Below are positions 11,411 to 20,248 of a stretch of DNA of 49,019 nt, in pieces. Each line of letters begins with the position of its first letter. Within the stretch, counting starts at the first letter, position 1. Made by a program: the position numbers and the translations under genes. The notes beneath the pieces were generated by a model that was not told the DNA's origin, ran no database searches, and saw nothing but the letters and a program-made list of their open reading frames with translations. Origin of the DNA: Paracoccaceae bacterium (GTDB taxonomy: Bacteria; Pseudomonadota; Alphaproteobacteria; Rhodobacterales; Rhodobacteraceae); contig JAPPHA010000082.1 of assembly GCA_028874915.1 (NCBI GenBank), positions 1 to 49,019 of the forward strand, read 5' to 3'.

Positions 11411-11543
11411 TCCGGATGACCGTCGCCCGGAACCGTCCGGCGGCATCGCGATTGCGTTACGACGTTGAGGAACGGGACGACCGGTGGTTCGGTGCGGTCG
11501 CCGGCGCCTTCTCCGAGCGAGGGTGCAAAGAAAGCGCGAATAC

Positions 11544-12203
11544 ATGAACATCATCCTTCTCGGCCCCCCCGGAAGCGGCAAGGGTACCCAGGCCCTGCGG
11601 TTGGTCCAGGCCCTCGACATGGTTCAGTTGTCGACCGGTGACATGCTGCGGGCCGCGCGAAAGTCCGGTACGGACATCGGGAAGACGGTGGCGGCGGTCA
11701 TGGATCGAGGCGATCTTGTTACCGACGACATCGTGATCAGCCTGATCCGGGAACGGCTTACCGGCGACCTGCCGGCCGGGGGCGCGATCCTTGACGGGTT
11801 CCCCCGGACCCTCGCACAGGCAGACGCGCTCGGGGCGCTTCTCGACGGGATCGGCATGACCCTCGACCGCGTCATTGAAATGAAGGTCGACGACGAGGCT
11901 CTCGTGCGACGTGTGACCGGTCGCTTTACCTGTTCCGACTGCGGGGCCGTTTACCACGACGATACGCACCGGACGCAGACGGAGGGGATCTGTGATGTCT
12001 GCGGCGGCCGGCGGTTCACCCGGCGGGGTGACGACAACGAGGAGTCCTTCAGGATCCGGCTGCTTGCGTATTACCGGGAAACGGCGCCACTGATCGGCTA
12101 TTACCATGCCCTCGGCAAGCTTCGCCCGGTCAACGGATCCGCTGATATCGACGGGGTTTCGGCGGAGATCCGTGAGGCGCTTGAGGAGGGAGTGTCATCC
12201 TGA
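11544..12203 (+). CDS. adk: Adenylate kinase
   Basis: Interconverts AMP + ATP and 2 ADP. It has 219 residues from the ATG at 11544, giving [16 protein letters not shown] with the P-loop at residues 7-15. The AMP-binding part (STGDMLRAA) and the [13 protein letters not shown] motif follow. The LID (about residues 125-165) carries four cysteines in a C-x2-C-x16-C-x2-C pattern, the zinc- or metal-binding LID known from many alphaproteobacterial and Gram-positive enzymes. The frame is open upstream, but family length selects this start. It lies in the usual secY-adk-rpsM order. Confidence 0.96.
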   Translation: MNIILLGPPGSGKGTQALRLVQALDMVQLSTGDMLRAARKSGTDIGKTVAAVMDRGDLVTDDIVISLIRERLTGDLPAGGAILDGFPRTLAQADALGALLDGIGMTLDRVIEMKVDDEALVRRVTGRFTCSDCGAVYHDDTHRTQTEGICDVCGGRRFTRRGDDNEESFRIRLLAYYRETAPLIGYYHALGKLRPVNGSADIDGVSAEIREALEEGVSS

Positions 12204-12517
12204 CCCGGGATTCGGCGATGGCCGACCGCGGGCCTGCCGCCACAGGCGGGCCGGTCCCGGATTGGCGGGTGGAATCCGGACGGCCGGAACGCGATTCGCT
12301 TGACGCGGACCGGGCCAATGGATAAGGGGTTGCCTCTGCCGGAATCGGGCCGCGCATCCGAAGGGTGCGCGGCCGGGTTCCGGCTGTCGGCATGCGTGGC
12401 GGTGGCGATGGAACGCCCGGTGCGCGGGTGTCCGGCGGGGGCCGGGAACGGCGGATGTCCGTTCGGAGCTGGACAGCCGGCCCGGAGTCGACACGAAGGC
12501 GGGACAGGGAGGCCGGC
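12204..12517 (+). promoter_or_regulatory. adk-rpsM gap with candidate promoter and long hairpin
   Basis: A 314-base gap, the widest inside the ribosomal cluster, with no gene recognised. TTGACG at 12300-12305 followed about 15-17 bases later by GATAAG or TAAGGG (12321-12328) could be a weak sigma70-type promoter. Just downstream is a strong hairpin: GCCGGAA (12338-12344) pairs with TTCCGGC (12378-12384), then a 3 x 3 internal loop, then GGCCGCGCA (12348-12356) pairs with TGCGCGGCC (12366-12374) around a 9-base loop. No T-run follows. It could be a structured leader of the rpsM block; in E. coli S4 controls that block through a leader structure, but no S4 gene is in this window. Confidence 0.45.
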
Positions 12518-12886
<369 letters not shown>

Positions 12887-12898
12887 GAAACAACCGGT

Positions 12899-13288
12899 AT
12901 GGCCAGGGACAGAACTCGCGTCAGGCGACGGGAGCGCAAAAATATCAGTACGGGCGTCGCCCATGTCAACTCCAGCTTCAACAACACCAAGATCCTCATT
13001 GCCGATGTTCAGGGGAATGCCATCGCCTGGTCGTCCGCGGGCGCCATGGGATTCAAAGGGTCGCGAAAGTCGACACCCTACGCCGCGCAGATGGCGGCGG
13101 AGGATGTCGGGCGCAAGGCGCAGGAACATGGTGTGAGGACTTTGGAAGTCCACGTCCAGGGACCCGGTTCCGGCCGGGAATCGGCCCTTCGGGCCCTGGC
13201 CGCCGTCGGCTTCACCATTACCGCGATTCGCGACGTGACGCCGATTGCCCACAACGGGTGCCGTCCGCCCAAGCGCCGCCGCGTCTGA
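12899..13288 (+). CDS. rpsK: 30S ribosomal protein S11
   Basis: Platform protein of the small subunit. It has 129 residues with [40 protein letters not shown] and the tail [18 protein letters not shown], all diagnostic. It is followed by a 98-base gap that contains a perfect hairpin before rpoA. Confidence 0.97.
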   Translation: MARDRTRVRRRERKNISTGVAHVNSSFNNTKILIADVQGNAIAWSSAGAMGFKGSRKSTPYAAQMAAEDVGRKAQEHGVRTLEVHVQGPGSGRESALRALAAVGFTITAIRDVTPIAHNGCRPPKRRRV

Positions 13289-13340
13289 TCGGGCTTTTGC
13301 CGGTCGTTCCGGCCTCGTCATTTCAGAATTATCCTCGGGC

Positions 13341-13370
13341 GTTCTCCGGTTATTGGATCAACCGGAGAAC
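13341..13370 (+). promoter_or_regulatory. Perfect 11-bp hairpin before rpoA
   Basis: GTTCTCCGGTT (13341-13351) and AACCGGAGAAC (13360-13370) are exact reverse complements around the 8-base loop ATTGGATC. The structure ends 16 bases before the rpoA ATG, leaving only the GGAGG ribosome binding site between. There is no T-run, so it is more likely a processing, stability or translation-control element than a terminator. Confidence 0.6.
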
Positions 13371-13386
13371 AGGAATGGAGGCAGAC

Positions 13387-14403
13387 ATGATCCAGAACAA
13401 TTGGCAACAGCTCATCCGGCCGAAACGCCTCGACATCCGCCCTGGCGCCGACCCGCGGCGCCAGGCGATAGTCGTAGCGGAGCCGCTCGAGCGCGGATTC
13501 GGGCTGACGCTCGGCAATGCGCTCCGCCGGATTCTCCTGTCATCGCTCCAGGGTGCCGCGATCACTTCGGTCCAGATCGACAACGTCCTCCACGAGTTCT
13601 CGTCGGTTCCGGGTGTTCGCGAGGACGTCACCGATATCGTGCTCAATCTCAAGGGTGTGGCCGTATCGATGATCGTGTCGGGACCGAAGCGGATATCGAT
13701 CTCGGCCAAGGGTCCGGGACTGGTGAAGGCCGGTGACATCGCCGAGACCGCCGGGATACGGATCCTCAACAAGGAACATGTCATCTGCCACCTCGACGAG
13801 GGGGCGTCCGTCTATTTCGAAATGACAGTGAACTCCGGAAAGGGTTACCTGCCGGCCGACCGGAACGTTCCGGAAGACGCGCCGATCGGGTTGATACCCA
13901 TTGATGCGTTGTTCTCGCCAGTCAAGCGGGTGTCCTATGACGTGCAGCCGACCCGGGAAGGCAAGGTCCTCGACTACGACAAGCTGACCATCAAGGTGGA
14001 GACGGACGGGTCGGTCGCGCCGGATGATGCGGTCGCGCTGGCGGCCCGGATTCTGCAGGACCAGCTGACGATCTTCGTCAATTTCGACGAACCGGAAGCC
14101 ATCGGCCGTCCGGAGGAAGACGAGACGCTCGAATTCAATCCGCTTCTCCTGAAGAAAGTCGATGAACTCGAACTGTCGGTCCGATCGGCAAATTGCCTGA
14201 AGAACGACAACATTGTCTATATCGGCGATCTGATTCAGAAAACCGAGGCGGAAATGCTCCGGACGCCAAACTTCGGGCGCAAGTCGCTCAACGAGATCAA
14301 GGAAGTTCTCACCGGCATGGGCATGCATCTCGGTCAGGAGATTCCGGATTGGCCGCCGGAAACGATCGAGGAACTCGCCAAGAAATACGAGGATCAGTTC
14401 TGA
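13387..14403 (+). CDS. rpoA: RNA polymerase subunit alpha
   Basis: Scaffolds RNA polymerase assembly and contacts UP elements and activators. It has 338 residues from [17 protein letters not shown], the usual alphaproteobacterial start; an in-frame ATG four codons earlier overlaps the ribosome binding site and is less likely. The N-terminal dimerisation domain ([20 protein letters not shown]) covers roughly residues 1-230. The C-terminal domain carries [15 protein letters not shown], including the DNA-binding arginine region, and [14 protein letters not shown]. Confidence 0.97.
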   Translation: MIQNNWQQLIRPKRLDIRPGADPRRQAIVVAEPLERGFGLTLGNALRRILLSSLQGAAITSVQIDNVLHEFSSVPGVREDVTDIVLNLKGVAVSMIVSGPKRISISAKGPGLVKAGDIAETAGIRILNKEHVICHLDEGASVYFEMTVNSGKGYLPADRNVPEDAPIGLIPIDALFSPVKRVSYDVQPTREGKVLDYDKLTIKVETDGSVAPDDAVALAARILQDQLTIFVNFDEPEAIGRPEEDETLEFNPLLLKKVDELELSVRSANCLKNDNIVYIGDLIQKTEAEMLRTPNFGRKSLNEIKEVLTGMGMHLGQEIPDWPPETIEELAKKYEDQF

Positions 14404-14463
14404 CGCCGTCCGTGGCGGAGCTCCGATTGGGGGCGACTGCCGCTGGCAAGGAAAGGAATTCGG

Positions 14464-14883
14464 ATGAAACATTCGCATGGATATCGCCGGCTCAATCGAA
14501 CCGAAGCCCACCGGAAGGCGATGTTTGCCAACATGGCTGGATCGCTCATTGAGCATGAACAGATCTCGACGACCTTGCCCAAGGCCAAGGAACTGCGCCC
14601 GATCGTCGAAAAACTGATCACTCTCGCGAAACGCGGCGACCTTCACGCCCGGAGGCTGGCGGTGTCGCGGCTGAAACAGCCTCGCCATGTCGCCAAGCTT
14701 TTTGACGACATTGGCCCGCGATTTCAGGACCGCCAGGGTGGCTATGTGAGAATTGTCCGGAGCGGATTTCGCTTCGGCGACATGGCCCCGATGGCCATCG
14801 TCGAATTGGTCGAAAGAAACGAAGACGCCAAAGGAGCGGCGGACAGGGAGCGCCAGGCGGAAGCGGAGGATTCCGCCACCTGA
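14464..14883 (+). CDS. rplQ: 50S ribosomal protein L17
   Basis: Last gene of the ribosomal cluster. It has 139 residues with [40 protein letters not shown] and [20 protein letters not shown]. The last 25 residues are a charged Glu/Arg/Ala tail, common in this class. The ribosome binding site AAGGAA lies just upstream. rarA starts 156 bases downstream. Confidence 0.96.
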   Translation: MKHSHGYRRLNRTEAHRKAMFANMAGSLIEHEQISTTLPKAKELRPIVEKLITLAKRGDLHARRLAVSRLKQPRHVAKLFDDIGPRFQDRQGGYVRIVRSGFRFGDMAPMAIVELVERNEDAKGAADRERQAEAEDSAT

Positions 14884-15039
14884 CTCCGCGGAGCCGAGTC
14901 GGCGTTCGACTGCCGGTCGCCACGGAAATTGGCAATCCGGAGCCCCGGGATCGGGGTCGCCCCATATGATGTCTTCGCGGTGCCCGCCGGCGGGAGGGGC
15001 GGATGCGATGGTCCGGGACAGTCCACCGGGTCGGCCTGA

Positions 15040-16380
15040 ATGACCGATCGTCCTGATCCTTCGTCCGGGACTCGGCCCGGGGTGTCCGCACCGGATATGA
15101 CCCTGCCCCATCCGCTTGCCGACCGTCTGCGGCCCCGGATTCTTTCGGATGTGGTGGGGCAGGCCCATCTCCTTGGGCCCGGACGGCCGCTCACCAGCAT
15201 GCTGGAGAGCGGGTCGCTCGCGTCCATCGTGTTCTGGGGGCCACCAGGGGTCGGCAAGACAACGCTGGCACGGTTGCTGGCAACAGAAGCCGGCCTGCAT
15301 TTCGAACCCATCAGTGCGGTTTTTTCCGGGGTCGCCGATCTCCGCAAGGCTTTTGATGCCGCCCGGGCCCGCCGGGCCGAGGGTCGGGGCAGTATTCTCT
15401 TCGTCGACGAGATCCACCGCTTCAACAAGGCCCAACAGGACGGTTTCCTGCCGCTGATGGAAGACGGCACGATCACGCTGGTCGGTGCAACCACCGAGAA
15501 TCCGTCCTTCGAACTGAACTCAGCCTTGCTATCGCGGGCCCAGGTCCTGGTCCTTGACCGCCTTTCGCTCGAAGACCTGGAAAGCCTCGCAAAGCGGGCA
15601 GAGACGTTCGCTGGTCGGGAACTGCCGCTCACAGAGGATGCGCGGGCAGGACTGCTGGCGATGGCCGACGGGGACGGGAGAGCACTCCTCAACATGGTCG
15701 AGCAGTGTCTGGCCTGGGAGAGGACGCCGGCCGCAAACGCCGCCGAAATGTCACGGCGGCTGAGCCGCCGCGCACCGCAATACGACAAGTCCGGGGACGC
15801 ACATTTCAATCTGATCTCCGCGCTGCACAAGTCGGTCCGGGGTTCTGACCCTGACGCCGCCCTCTACTGGCTGGCCCGAATGCTCGATGGCGGTGAGGAT
15901 CCGCGTTACCTGTGCCGGCGGATGACCCGTACCGCCGTCGAGGATGTCGGCCTTGCCGACCCGGAGGCCCTGGCTGTCTGCCTGCGGGCCTGGGAGAGCT
16001 ATGAACGGCTCGGCAGTCCGGAAGGGGAGTTGGCTCTGGCGGAGGCGGTCATCTATCTGGCTCTGGCACCCAAGTCGAACGCGGCCTATCGCGCTTATGG
16101 TGCCGCCCGCCGCCGGGCGGCGGCATCCGGTTCGATGATGCCACCGAAACACATTTTGAACGCGCCGACCCGGTTGATGAAGTCGGAGGGGTACGGGCGC
16201 GGTTACCGCTACGATCATGATGAAGAGGACGGATTCTCCGGTCAGGACTATTTTCCGGAGGGCCTCGAACGGGAAGACTTCTATTCGCCGGTCGAACGGG
16301 GAATGGAACGGGAATTTGTCAAACGCGTTGCCTACTTCAACCGTCTGCGGCAAAGGAGGAAGGGACAGGAGGTCGCTTGA
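15040..16380 (+). CDS. rarA: Replication-associated recombination protein A (AAA+ ATPase)
   Basis: RarA (MgsA) acts at stalled replication forks as a tetrameric clamp-loader-like AAA+ ATPase. It has 446 residues. Walker A GPPGVGKT is at residues 67-74, Walker B ILFVDEIHRFNKAQQD near 119-134, and the sensor-1 region LVGATTENPSFELNSALLSR follows. The C-terminal tetramerisation part includes SDPDAALYWLARMLDGGEDP and ALAPKSNAAYRA, the usual RarA landmarks. The first 20 residues are variable, so the start could lie slightly downstream. The arrangement rarA-crcB-rluC-like-ATP12 is common in alphaproteobacteria. Confidence 0.95.
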   Translation: MTDRPDPSSGTRPGVSAPDMTLPHPLADRLRPRILSDVVGQAHLLGPGRPLTSMLESGSLASIVFWGPPGVGKTTLARLLATEAGLHFEPISAVFSGVADLRKAFDAARARRAEGRGSILFVDEIHRFNKAQQDGFLPLMEDGTITLVGATTENPSFELNSALLSRAQVLVLDRLSLEDLESLAKRAETFAGRELPLTEDARAGLLAMADGDGRALLNMVEQCLAWERTPAANAAEMSRRLSRRAPQYDKSGDAHFNLISALHKSVRGSDPDAALYWLARMLDGGEDPRYLCRRMTRTAVEDVGLADPEALAVCLRAWESYERLGSPEGELALAEAVIYLALAPKSNAAYRAYGAARRRAAASGSMMPPKHILNAPTRLMKSEGYGRGYRYDHDEEDGFSGQDYFPEGLEREDFYSPVERGMEREFVKRVAYFNRLRQRRKGQEVA

Positions 16381-16456
16381 TCCCCAGGGACGGCGGCCCA
16401 TTCGGTTCTGAGGCGGGTGGATTCCCGTCGCGTGCCATGAACACGGGGACGTCCGC

Positions 16457-16843
16457 ATGCAGACGCTACAGATCATCCTGCTGGTCGGCTGCGGCGGGGC
16501 GGCCGGTGCCGTGTTCCGGTACTTCGCCGAGTTCGGATCCGTCCGTGTTCTCGGGCCGGGATTTCCCTTCGGGACACTCTTCGTGAATGTTGTCGGATCC
16601 CTTCTCGTCGGCGTTCTCGCCGTGCTGCTGCTCGAGAAGATGACCAACCCTCGGGTCGAGGCGGCGCTATTGACCGGGCTGCTTGGCGGGTTCACTACGT
16701 TTTCGGCGTTTTCCCTGGAAACGGCGACGCTGGTCCAGCAGGACAGGCTGATGGCGGCTTCCTCCTATGTGATCGCCTCGGTGGGACTTTCCCTGGCCAT
16801 GGTCTTCCTTGGCGTCTGGCTGGCGCGGAGTTGGGCCGCCTGA
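16457..16843 (+). CDS. crcB: Fluoride ion channel CrcB (Fluc)
   Basis: Small dual-topology membrane protein that exports fluoride. It has 128 residues and four hydrophobic segments. Family motifs: GCGGAAGAVFRYFAEF near the start, PFGTLFVNVVGSLLVGVLAV around residues 35-55 with the conserved Asn, and GGFTTFSAFSLETATL around 75-90 with the conserved Phe/Ser pore residues. No fluoride riboswitch was recognised in the 76-base gap upstream. The TGA stop overlaps the next start (TGATG). Confidence 0.93.
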   Translation: MQTLQIILLVGCGGAAGAVFRYFAEFGSVRVLGPGFPFGTLFVNVVGSLLVGVLAVLLLEKMTNPRVEAALLTGLLGGFTTFSAFSLETATLVQQDRLMAASSYVIASVGLSLAMVFLGVWLARSWAA

Positions 16844-17919
16844 TGCCGGTTACCCTCGTCACCGTCACCGAGGCCCAGGCCGGACAGCGCGTCGACCGCT
16901 GGTTGAAACGGCATCAGCCCGGCCTCACCCAGGGACGGATCGAGCGCATGTGCCGGAAAGGTGAACTGCGGATTGACGGAGGCCGCGTCCGGCCGTCGGC
17001 TCGGGTCGAGGCCGGCCAGACGATCCGGATTCCACCGCTGCCGGCCACCAGTGTCGGAGGAGGTGAGGATCGGGCCCGCGCTGGATCGCAATCGGACCGG
17101 TCGAACCGGCCGTCGGTTTCCAGGCAGGAAGCCCGTTGGGTTCGGTCGTGGGTGATTTACAGGGACAGCCATCTGATCGCTGTCAACAAGCCGCCCGGAC
17201 TGTCGGCCCAGGGCGGGACCGGGCAGGTTCGGCATCTCGACGGGCTGAGTTCGGCGCTTGTCGCCGACGGCGAACCGCGCCCGAAACTGATCCACCGCCT
17301 CGACAGTGAAACGTCCGGGGTCATGCTGCTTGCAGTCACGCCCCGGTCCGCGGCCCGGCTGGCTGCGCAGTTCCGGTCCCGGCGGGCGAGAAAGATCTAC
17401 TGGGCGATGGTGGCGGGTGTGCCGCGGCCCGCCCGGGGCGTAATCCGGTTCGGGCTGGTCAAGGCCGTTGGGGCGCCCGGGCCGGACAGGATGACGTGCA
17501 TTCATCCAGATTCCGTGGCGTCGACACCCGGGGCGCGGCATGCGACGACGGAGTACGCCGTGGTCGAATCCGCCGGCGAGCGGATGTCCTGGGTGCTCCT
17601 GCGACCGGTGACCGGCCGTACCCACCAGCTCAGGGCTCATATGGCCGCAACCGGTCATCCCATTCTCGGTGACCGGCGATACGGCAGGGCGCCACATGAC
17701 GTCGGGCCCGGTGCCGGTTCGTGGTCGTCCGGGGCCGACGGTGCCCCCGGCGATGGATTGCATCTGCATGCTCGGACGATTGCCTTTGAGCATCCGGATT
17801 CCGGTGATTGGCTGCGGATCACTGCCGATCTGCCGGACTCCAACCGGCGGACCTGGGACTGCCTCGGCTGGGACCCGGCAGCGGCGCCGGTCGATCCGTT
17901 CCCGGAAGCCGATGCTTGA
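16843..17919 (+). CDS. RluC/RluD-family 23S rRNA pseudouridine synthase
   Basis: Converts specific uridines of 23S rRNA to pseudouridine. It has 358 residues. An S4 RNA-binding domain is at residues about 12-65 (RVDRWLKRHQPGLTQGRIER, then ELRIDGGRV). The catalytic domain carries the motif HRLDSETSGVMLLA with the catalytic Asp, then RKIYWAMVAG and the RTHQLRAHMAATGHPILGD signature. This order fits RluC more than RluA, but the exact uridine targets cannot be read. The start overlaps the crcB stop by one base. Confidence 0.9.
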   Translation: MPVTLVTVTEAQAGQRVDRWLKRHQPGLTQGRIERMCRKGELRIDGGRVRPSARVEAGQTIRIPPLPATSVGGGEDRARAGSQSDRSNRPSVSRQEARWVRSWVIYRDSHLIAVNKPPGLSAQGGTGQVRHLDGLSSALVADGEPRPKLIHRLDSETSGVMLLAVTPRSAARLAAQFRSRRARKIYWAMVAGVPRPARGVIRFGLVKAVGAPGPDRMTCIHPDSVASTPGARHATTEYAVVESAGERMSWVLLRPVTGRTHQLRAHMAATGHPILGDRRYGRAPHDVGPGAGSWSSGADGAPGDGLHLHARTIAFEHPDSGDWLRITADLPDSNRRTWDCLGWDPAAAPVDPFPEADA

Positions 17920-17955
17920 GCCGATTCTCCTGACCGCATTCGGACGAGACCAGCG

Positions 17956-18771
17956 ATGCCAGCGAACAATTTTGTGTCAGGGACCGTGAAGCGCATTTGG
18001 ACTCAGACTCACGTCCGGCCAACCGATGCCGGGGATGGATTCCTGATCATGCTTGACAACCGGCCGGTGACGACACCGGCAATGAAAGATCTGGTGACGC
18101 CGACGCGGGCCCTGGCGGAAATCGTCGCCGCAGAATGGGCTGCGGAAGGGCCGGACATCACCCCGGACCAGTTGATGGCAACCCGCATCTGCAACGCGGC
18201 CATCGACCGAACCGATTCGGTCCGTGAAGAAGTCACTGCCGCCATGCTTGAATACGCCGAAAGCGATCTGCTCTGTTACCGTGACCCGGGCGAAAACCTC
18301 TGTCGTCGGCAGGCCCAGTCATGGGACCCGGTGCTGGACTGGGCGGAGCGGGCGCTTTCGGCTCCTCTCAAGGTGACCCGCGGCGTGATTCCCGTAACTC
18401 AGCCGAGCGGAAGCCTGGCGGCACTTCGCCGGCAGATCGAATCCCGGGATGTCTTCCTGTTGTTGGCCCTCCAGCATTTGGTGACGCCTTTGGGGTCGCT
18501 TCTTCTGGCGCTCGCGGTGTTCCATGGATTTCTGTCGCCGGACACTGCCTGGCGGGCGTCAAACCTGGACGAGGACTGGCAGGCGGAATCCTGGGGCGTT
18601 GATCCAGAGGCCGCTGCCCGGGCGAAGGCACGGGAATCGGATTTCATGCTTGCCGTCCGGATCCTGCGGGCGCTCATGCCGGTTGGTCGGCAGTGTGGGA
18701 ACAGGACGGCAGATCGGGTCTCGACAATTCGGGCAGGCGGCCTCCGGCATCGGAATGTCAGGGTCCTGTAA
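17956..18771 (+). CDS. ATP12-type F1-ATPase assembly chaperone
   Basis: Homologue of mitochondrial Atp12, which binds the F1 alpha subunit before it assembles with beta. Found in alphaproteobacteria and mitochondria. It has 271 residues; landmarks are LDNRPVTTPAMKDLVTPT near residue 32, EWAAEGPDITPDQLMATRIC, ESDLLCYRD, the segment QSWDPVLDWAERAL, and ASNLDEDWQAESWGVDPEAA near the end. The last 45 residues look less conserved than the rest; an end frameshift is possible but not shown. No ATP synthase genes are in the window. Confidence 0.9.
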   Translation: MPANNFVSGTVKRIWTQTHVRPTDAGDGFLIMLDNRPVTTPAMKDLVTPTRALAEIVAAEWAAEGPDITPDQLMATRICNAAIDRTDSVREEVTAAMLEYAESDLLCYRDPGENLCRRQAQSWDPVLDWAERALSAPLKVTRGVIPVTQPSGSLAALRRQIESRDVFLLLALQHLVTPLGSLLLALAVFHGFLSPDTAWRASNLDEDWQAESWGVDPEAAARAKARESDFMLAVRILRALMPVGRQCGNRTADRVSTIRAGGLRHRNVRVL

Positions 18772-19108
18772 CGTCGGATTCGGCGTAATCCCAAAAATTG
18801 ATGAAATGGCCGCACCGGAAACTGTCCGGCGTTCTCCGGGACGGATGCAGAGAGTTCCACGCGGCGCCACCGGCGAACCGACCGTGCCACTGCATGCATT
18901 CGGTCCGGTGAGCCCGCTGTCGGCAGTTCGTCACGGTTTCGCTTCGGCTTGACGTCGGGACCGGACGACCGGGATGCGGGGAGTCTTGACCAACAGGGGC
19001 AAGAATGAAATTGTATGTATTGGTTGGGGCCTGTCCCGACAACTTCGACCGCCCGGCCTTCGGGCCGGGACGAATTCCCAGCAGATTGACAATCAGGATG
19101 AGGGAAAA
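18772..19108 (+). promoter_or_regulatory. Leader and candidate promoter of the aap operon
   Basis: No gene in 337 bases. TTGACC at 18986-18991 followed by the AT-rich AAATTGTATG region (from 19009) may be a promoter, but the -10 match is poor. A tight hairpin lies at 19052-19069: CCCGGCC, tetraloop TTCG, GGCCGGG. GTCCCG at 19033-19038 could instead pair with CGGGAC at 19066-19071, breaking that hairpin, so two leader folds exclude each other. The aapJ ribosome binding site is 30 bases further on. Confidence 0.4.
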
Positions 19109-20125
19109 ATGAAGAGAACACTGTATATCGGCGCCGTGGCCGCTGGAATGATGACAGCCGGAGTCGCGGTGGCCGGCACGCTTGAGGATGTTCAGGCCAA
19201 GGGCCATGTGCAATGCGGCGTTTCCACCGGTCTGGTCGGCTTTGCTGCCGCGGATGCCGACGGCAACTGGCACGGCTTCGACGTCGCAGTCTGCCGGGCC
19301 GTGGCTGCTGCCGTCATCGGTGATTCGCAGGCAGTCAAATTCACTCCGACCACTGGCAAGACGCGCTTCACGGCGCTCAGTTCGGGTGAAATCGACATGC
19401 TGGCCAGGAACACGACCTGGACTTACAGCCGTGACGTCGATCTCAAGTTGACCTTTGTCGGCATCAACTATTACGACGGCCAGGGCTTCATGGTTCCGGC
19501 CGGCCTCGGCGTCGGCTCGGCGACCGATCTCGACGGTGCGACGGTTTGCATCCAAACCGGAACGACCACCGAGTTGAATCTGGCGGACTTCTTCCGTTCG
19601 AACAACATCAGTTACGAGCCGGTTCCGATCGAAACCAACGCTGAAGCCCAGCAGCAGTATCTGGCAGGCGCGTGCGACGTCTACACGACGGACCGTTCCG
19701 GTCTCGCCGCGACACGTGCGTCCTTCGAGAATCCCGCTGACCATGTCATCCTTCCCGAAATCATCTCCAAAGAGCCGCTCGGACCGCTGGTCCGACACGG
19801 CGACGACCATTGGGCCGACGCCGTTCGCTGGGTTCTGAACGCGCTGATTTCCGCAGAAGAACTCGGCATCACGTCCGGGAACCTGGCCGAAATGGCCGCC
19901 GGAACCAACAATCCGGAAATCAACCGGCTCATGGGGACCGAAGGTGACCTCGGTGGTATGCTCGGCCTCGACAAGGAATGGGCACAGCGTGCGATTGCCG
20001 CGGGCGGAAACTACGGCGAAATCTTCGAAGCCCATATTGGTGAATCAACGGCGATCGGTCTGGCGCGCGGGCTCAATGCCCAGTGGTCCGACGGTGGCCT
20101 GATCTACTCGCCGCCATTCCGTTGA
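19109..20125 (+). CDS. aapJ: General L-amino acid ABC transporter, periplasmic binding protein
   Basis: Captures polar and other L-amino acids in the periplasm for the AapQMP transporter. It has 338 residues from the ATG at 19109; the first 22 residues (MKRTLYIGAVAAGMMTAGVA, then VA) form a clear signal peptide before GTLEDVQAKG. The solute-binding fold of the family-3 type is recognised by VQCGVSTGLVGFAAADADGN, DGATVCIQTGTTTELNLADF, TDRSGLAATRA and DHVILPEIISKEPLGPLVRH. The frame is open upstream but has no signal peptide there. A hairpin with a short T-run follows before aapQ. Confidence 0.93.
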   Translation: MKRTLYIGAVAAGMMTAGVAVAGTLEDVQAKGHVQCGVSTGLVGFAAADADGNWHGFDVAVCRAVAAAVIGDSQAVKFTPTTGKTRFTALSSGEIDMLARNTTWTYSRDVDLKLTFVGINYYDGQGFMVPAGLGVGSATDLDGATVCIQTGTTTELNLADFFRSNNISYEPVPIETNAEAQQQYLAGACDVYTTDRSGLAATRASFENPADHVILPEIISKEPLGPLVRHGDDHWADAVRWVLNALISAEELGITSGNLAEMAAGTNNPEINRLMGTEGDLGGMLGLDKEWAQRAIAAGGNYGEIFEAHIGESTAIGLARGLNAQWSDGGLIYSPPFR

Positions 20126-20197
20126 ACCGGGTTTGAAGGTCGCCGGTCACTGGTGCCCTTCACGAATTTGCCGGCAACCGACTGGCGTTGCCTCGGG

Positions 20198-20227
20198 AAC
20201 CGGCGGGGTTGATCCCCCGCCGGTTTT
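20198..20227 (+). terminator. Intercistronic terminator-like hairpin aapJ/aapQ
   Basis: AACCGGCGGGG (20198-20208) and CCCCGCCGGTT (20215-20225) are exact reverse complements around the loop TTGATC and run into TTTT (20224-20227). It has the form of an intrinsic terminator but sits inside the operon, 21 bases before aapQ. Partial termination or 3'-end protection would give more aapJ than permease mRNA. Confidence 0.7.
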
Positions 20228-20248
20228 GCCGATCAGGAGATTCAGGCC

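Noticed and set aside
11411-12517. rpmJ (L36) between secY and rpsM
   Set aside because: The gaps on both sides of adk contain no short frame with the L36 cysteine/histidine pattern. Many alphaproteobacteria carry rpmJ elsewhere.
13540-15435. A 631-codon minus-strand reading frame across rpoA and rplQ
   Set aside because: It is antisense to rpoA, rplQ and the start of rarA, all well supported, and has no domain resemblance. High-GC genes with G/C third positions often leave open antisense frames.
16381-16456. Fluoride riboswitch before crcB
   Set aside because: The gap is short and no matching fold could be recognised; crcB seems to be transcribed with rarA.
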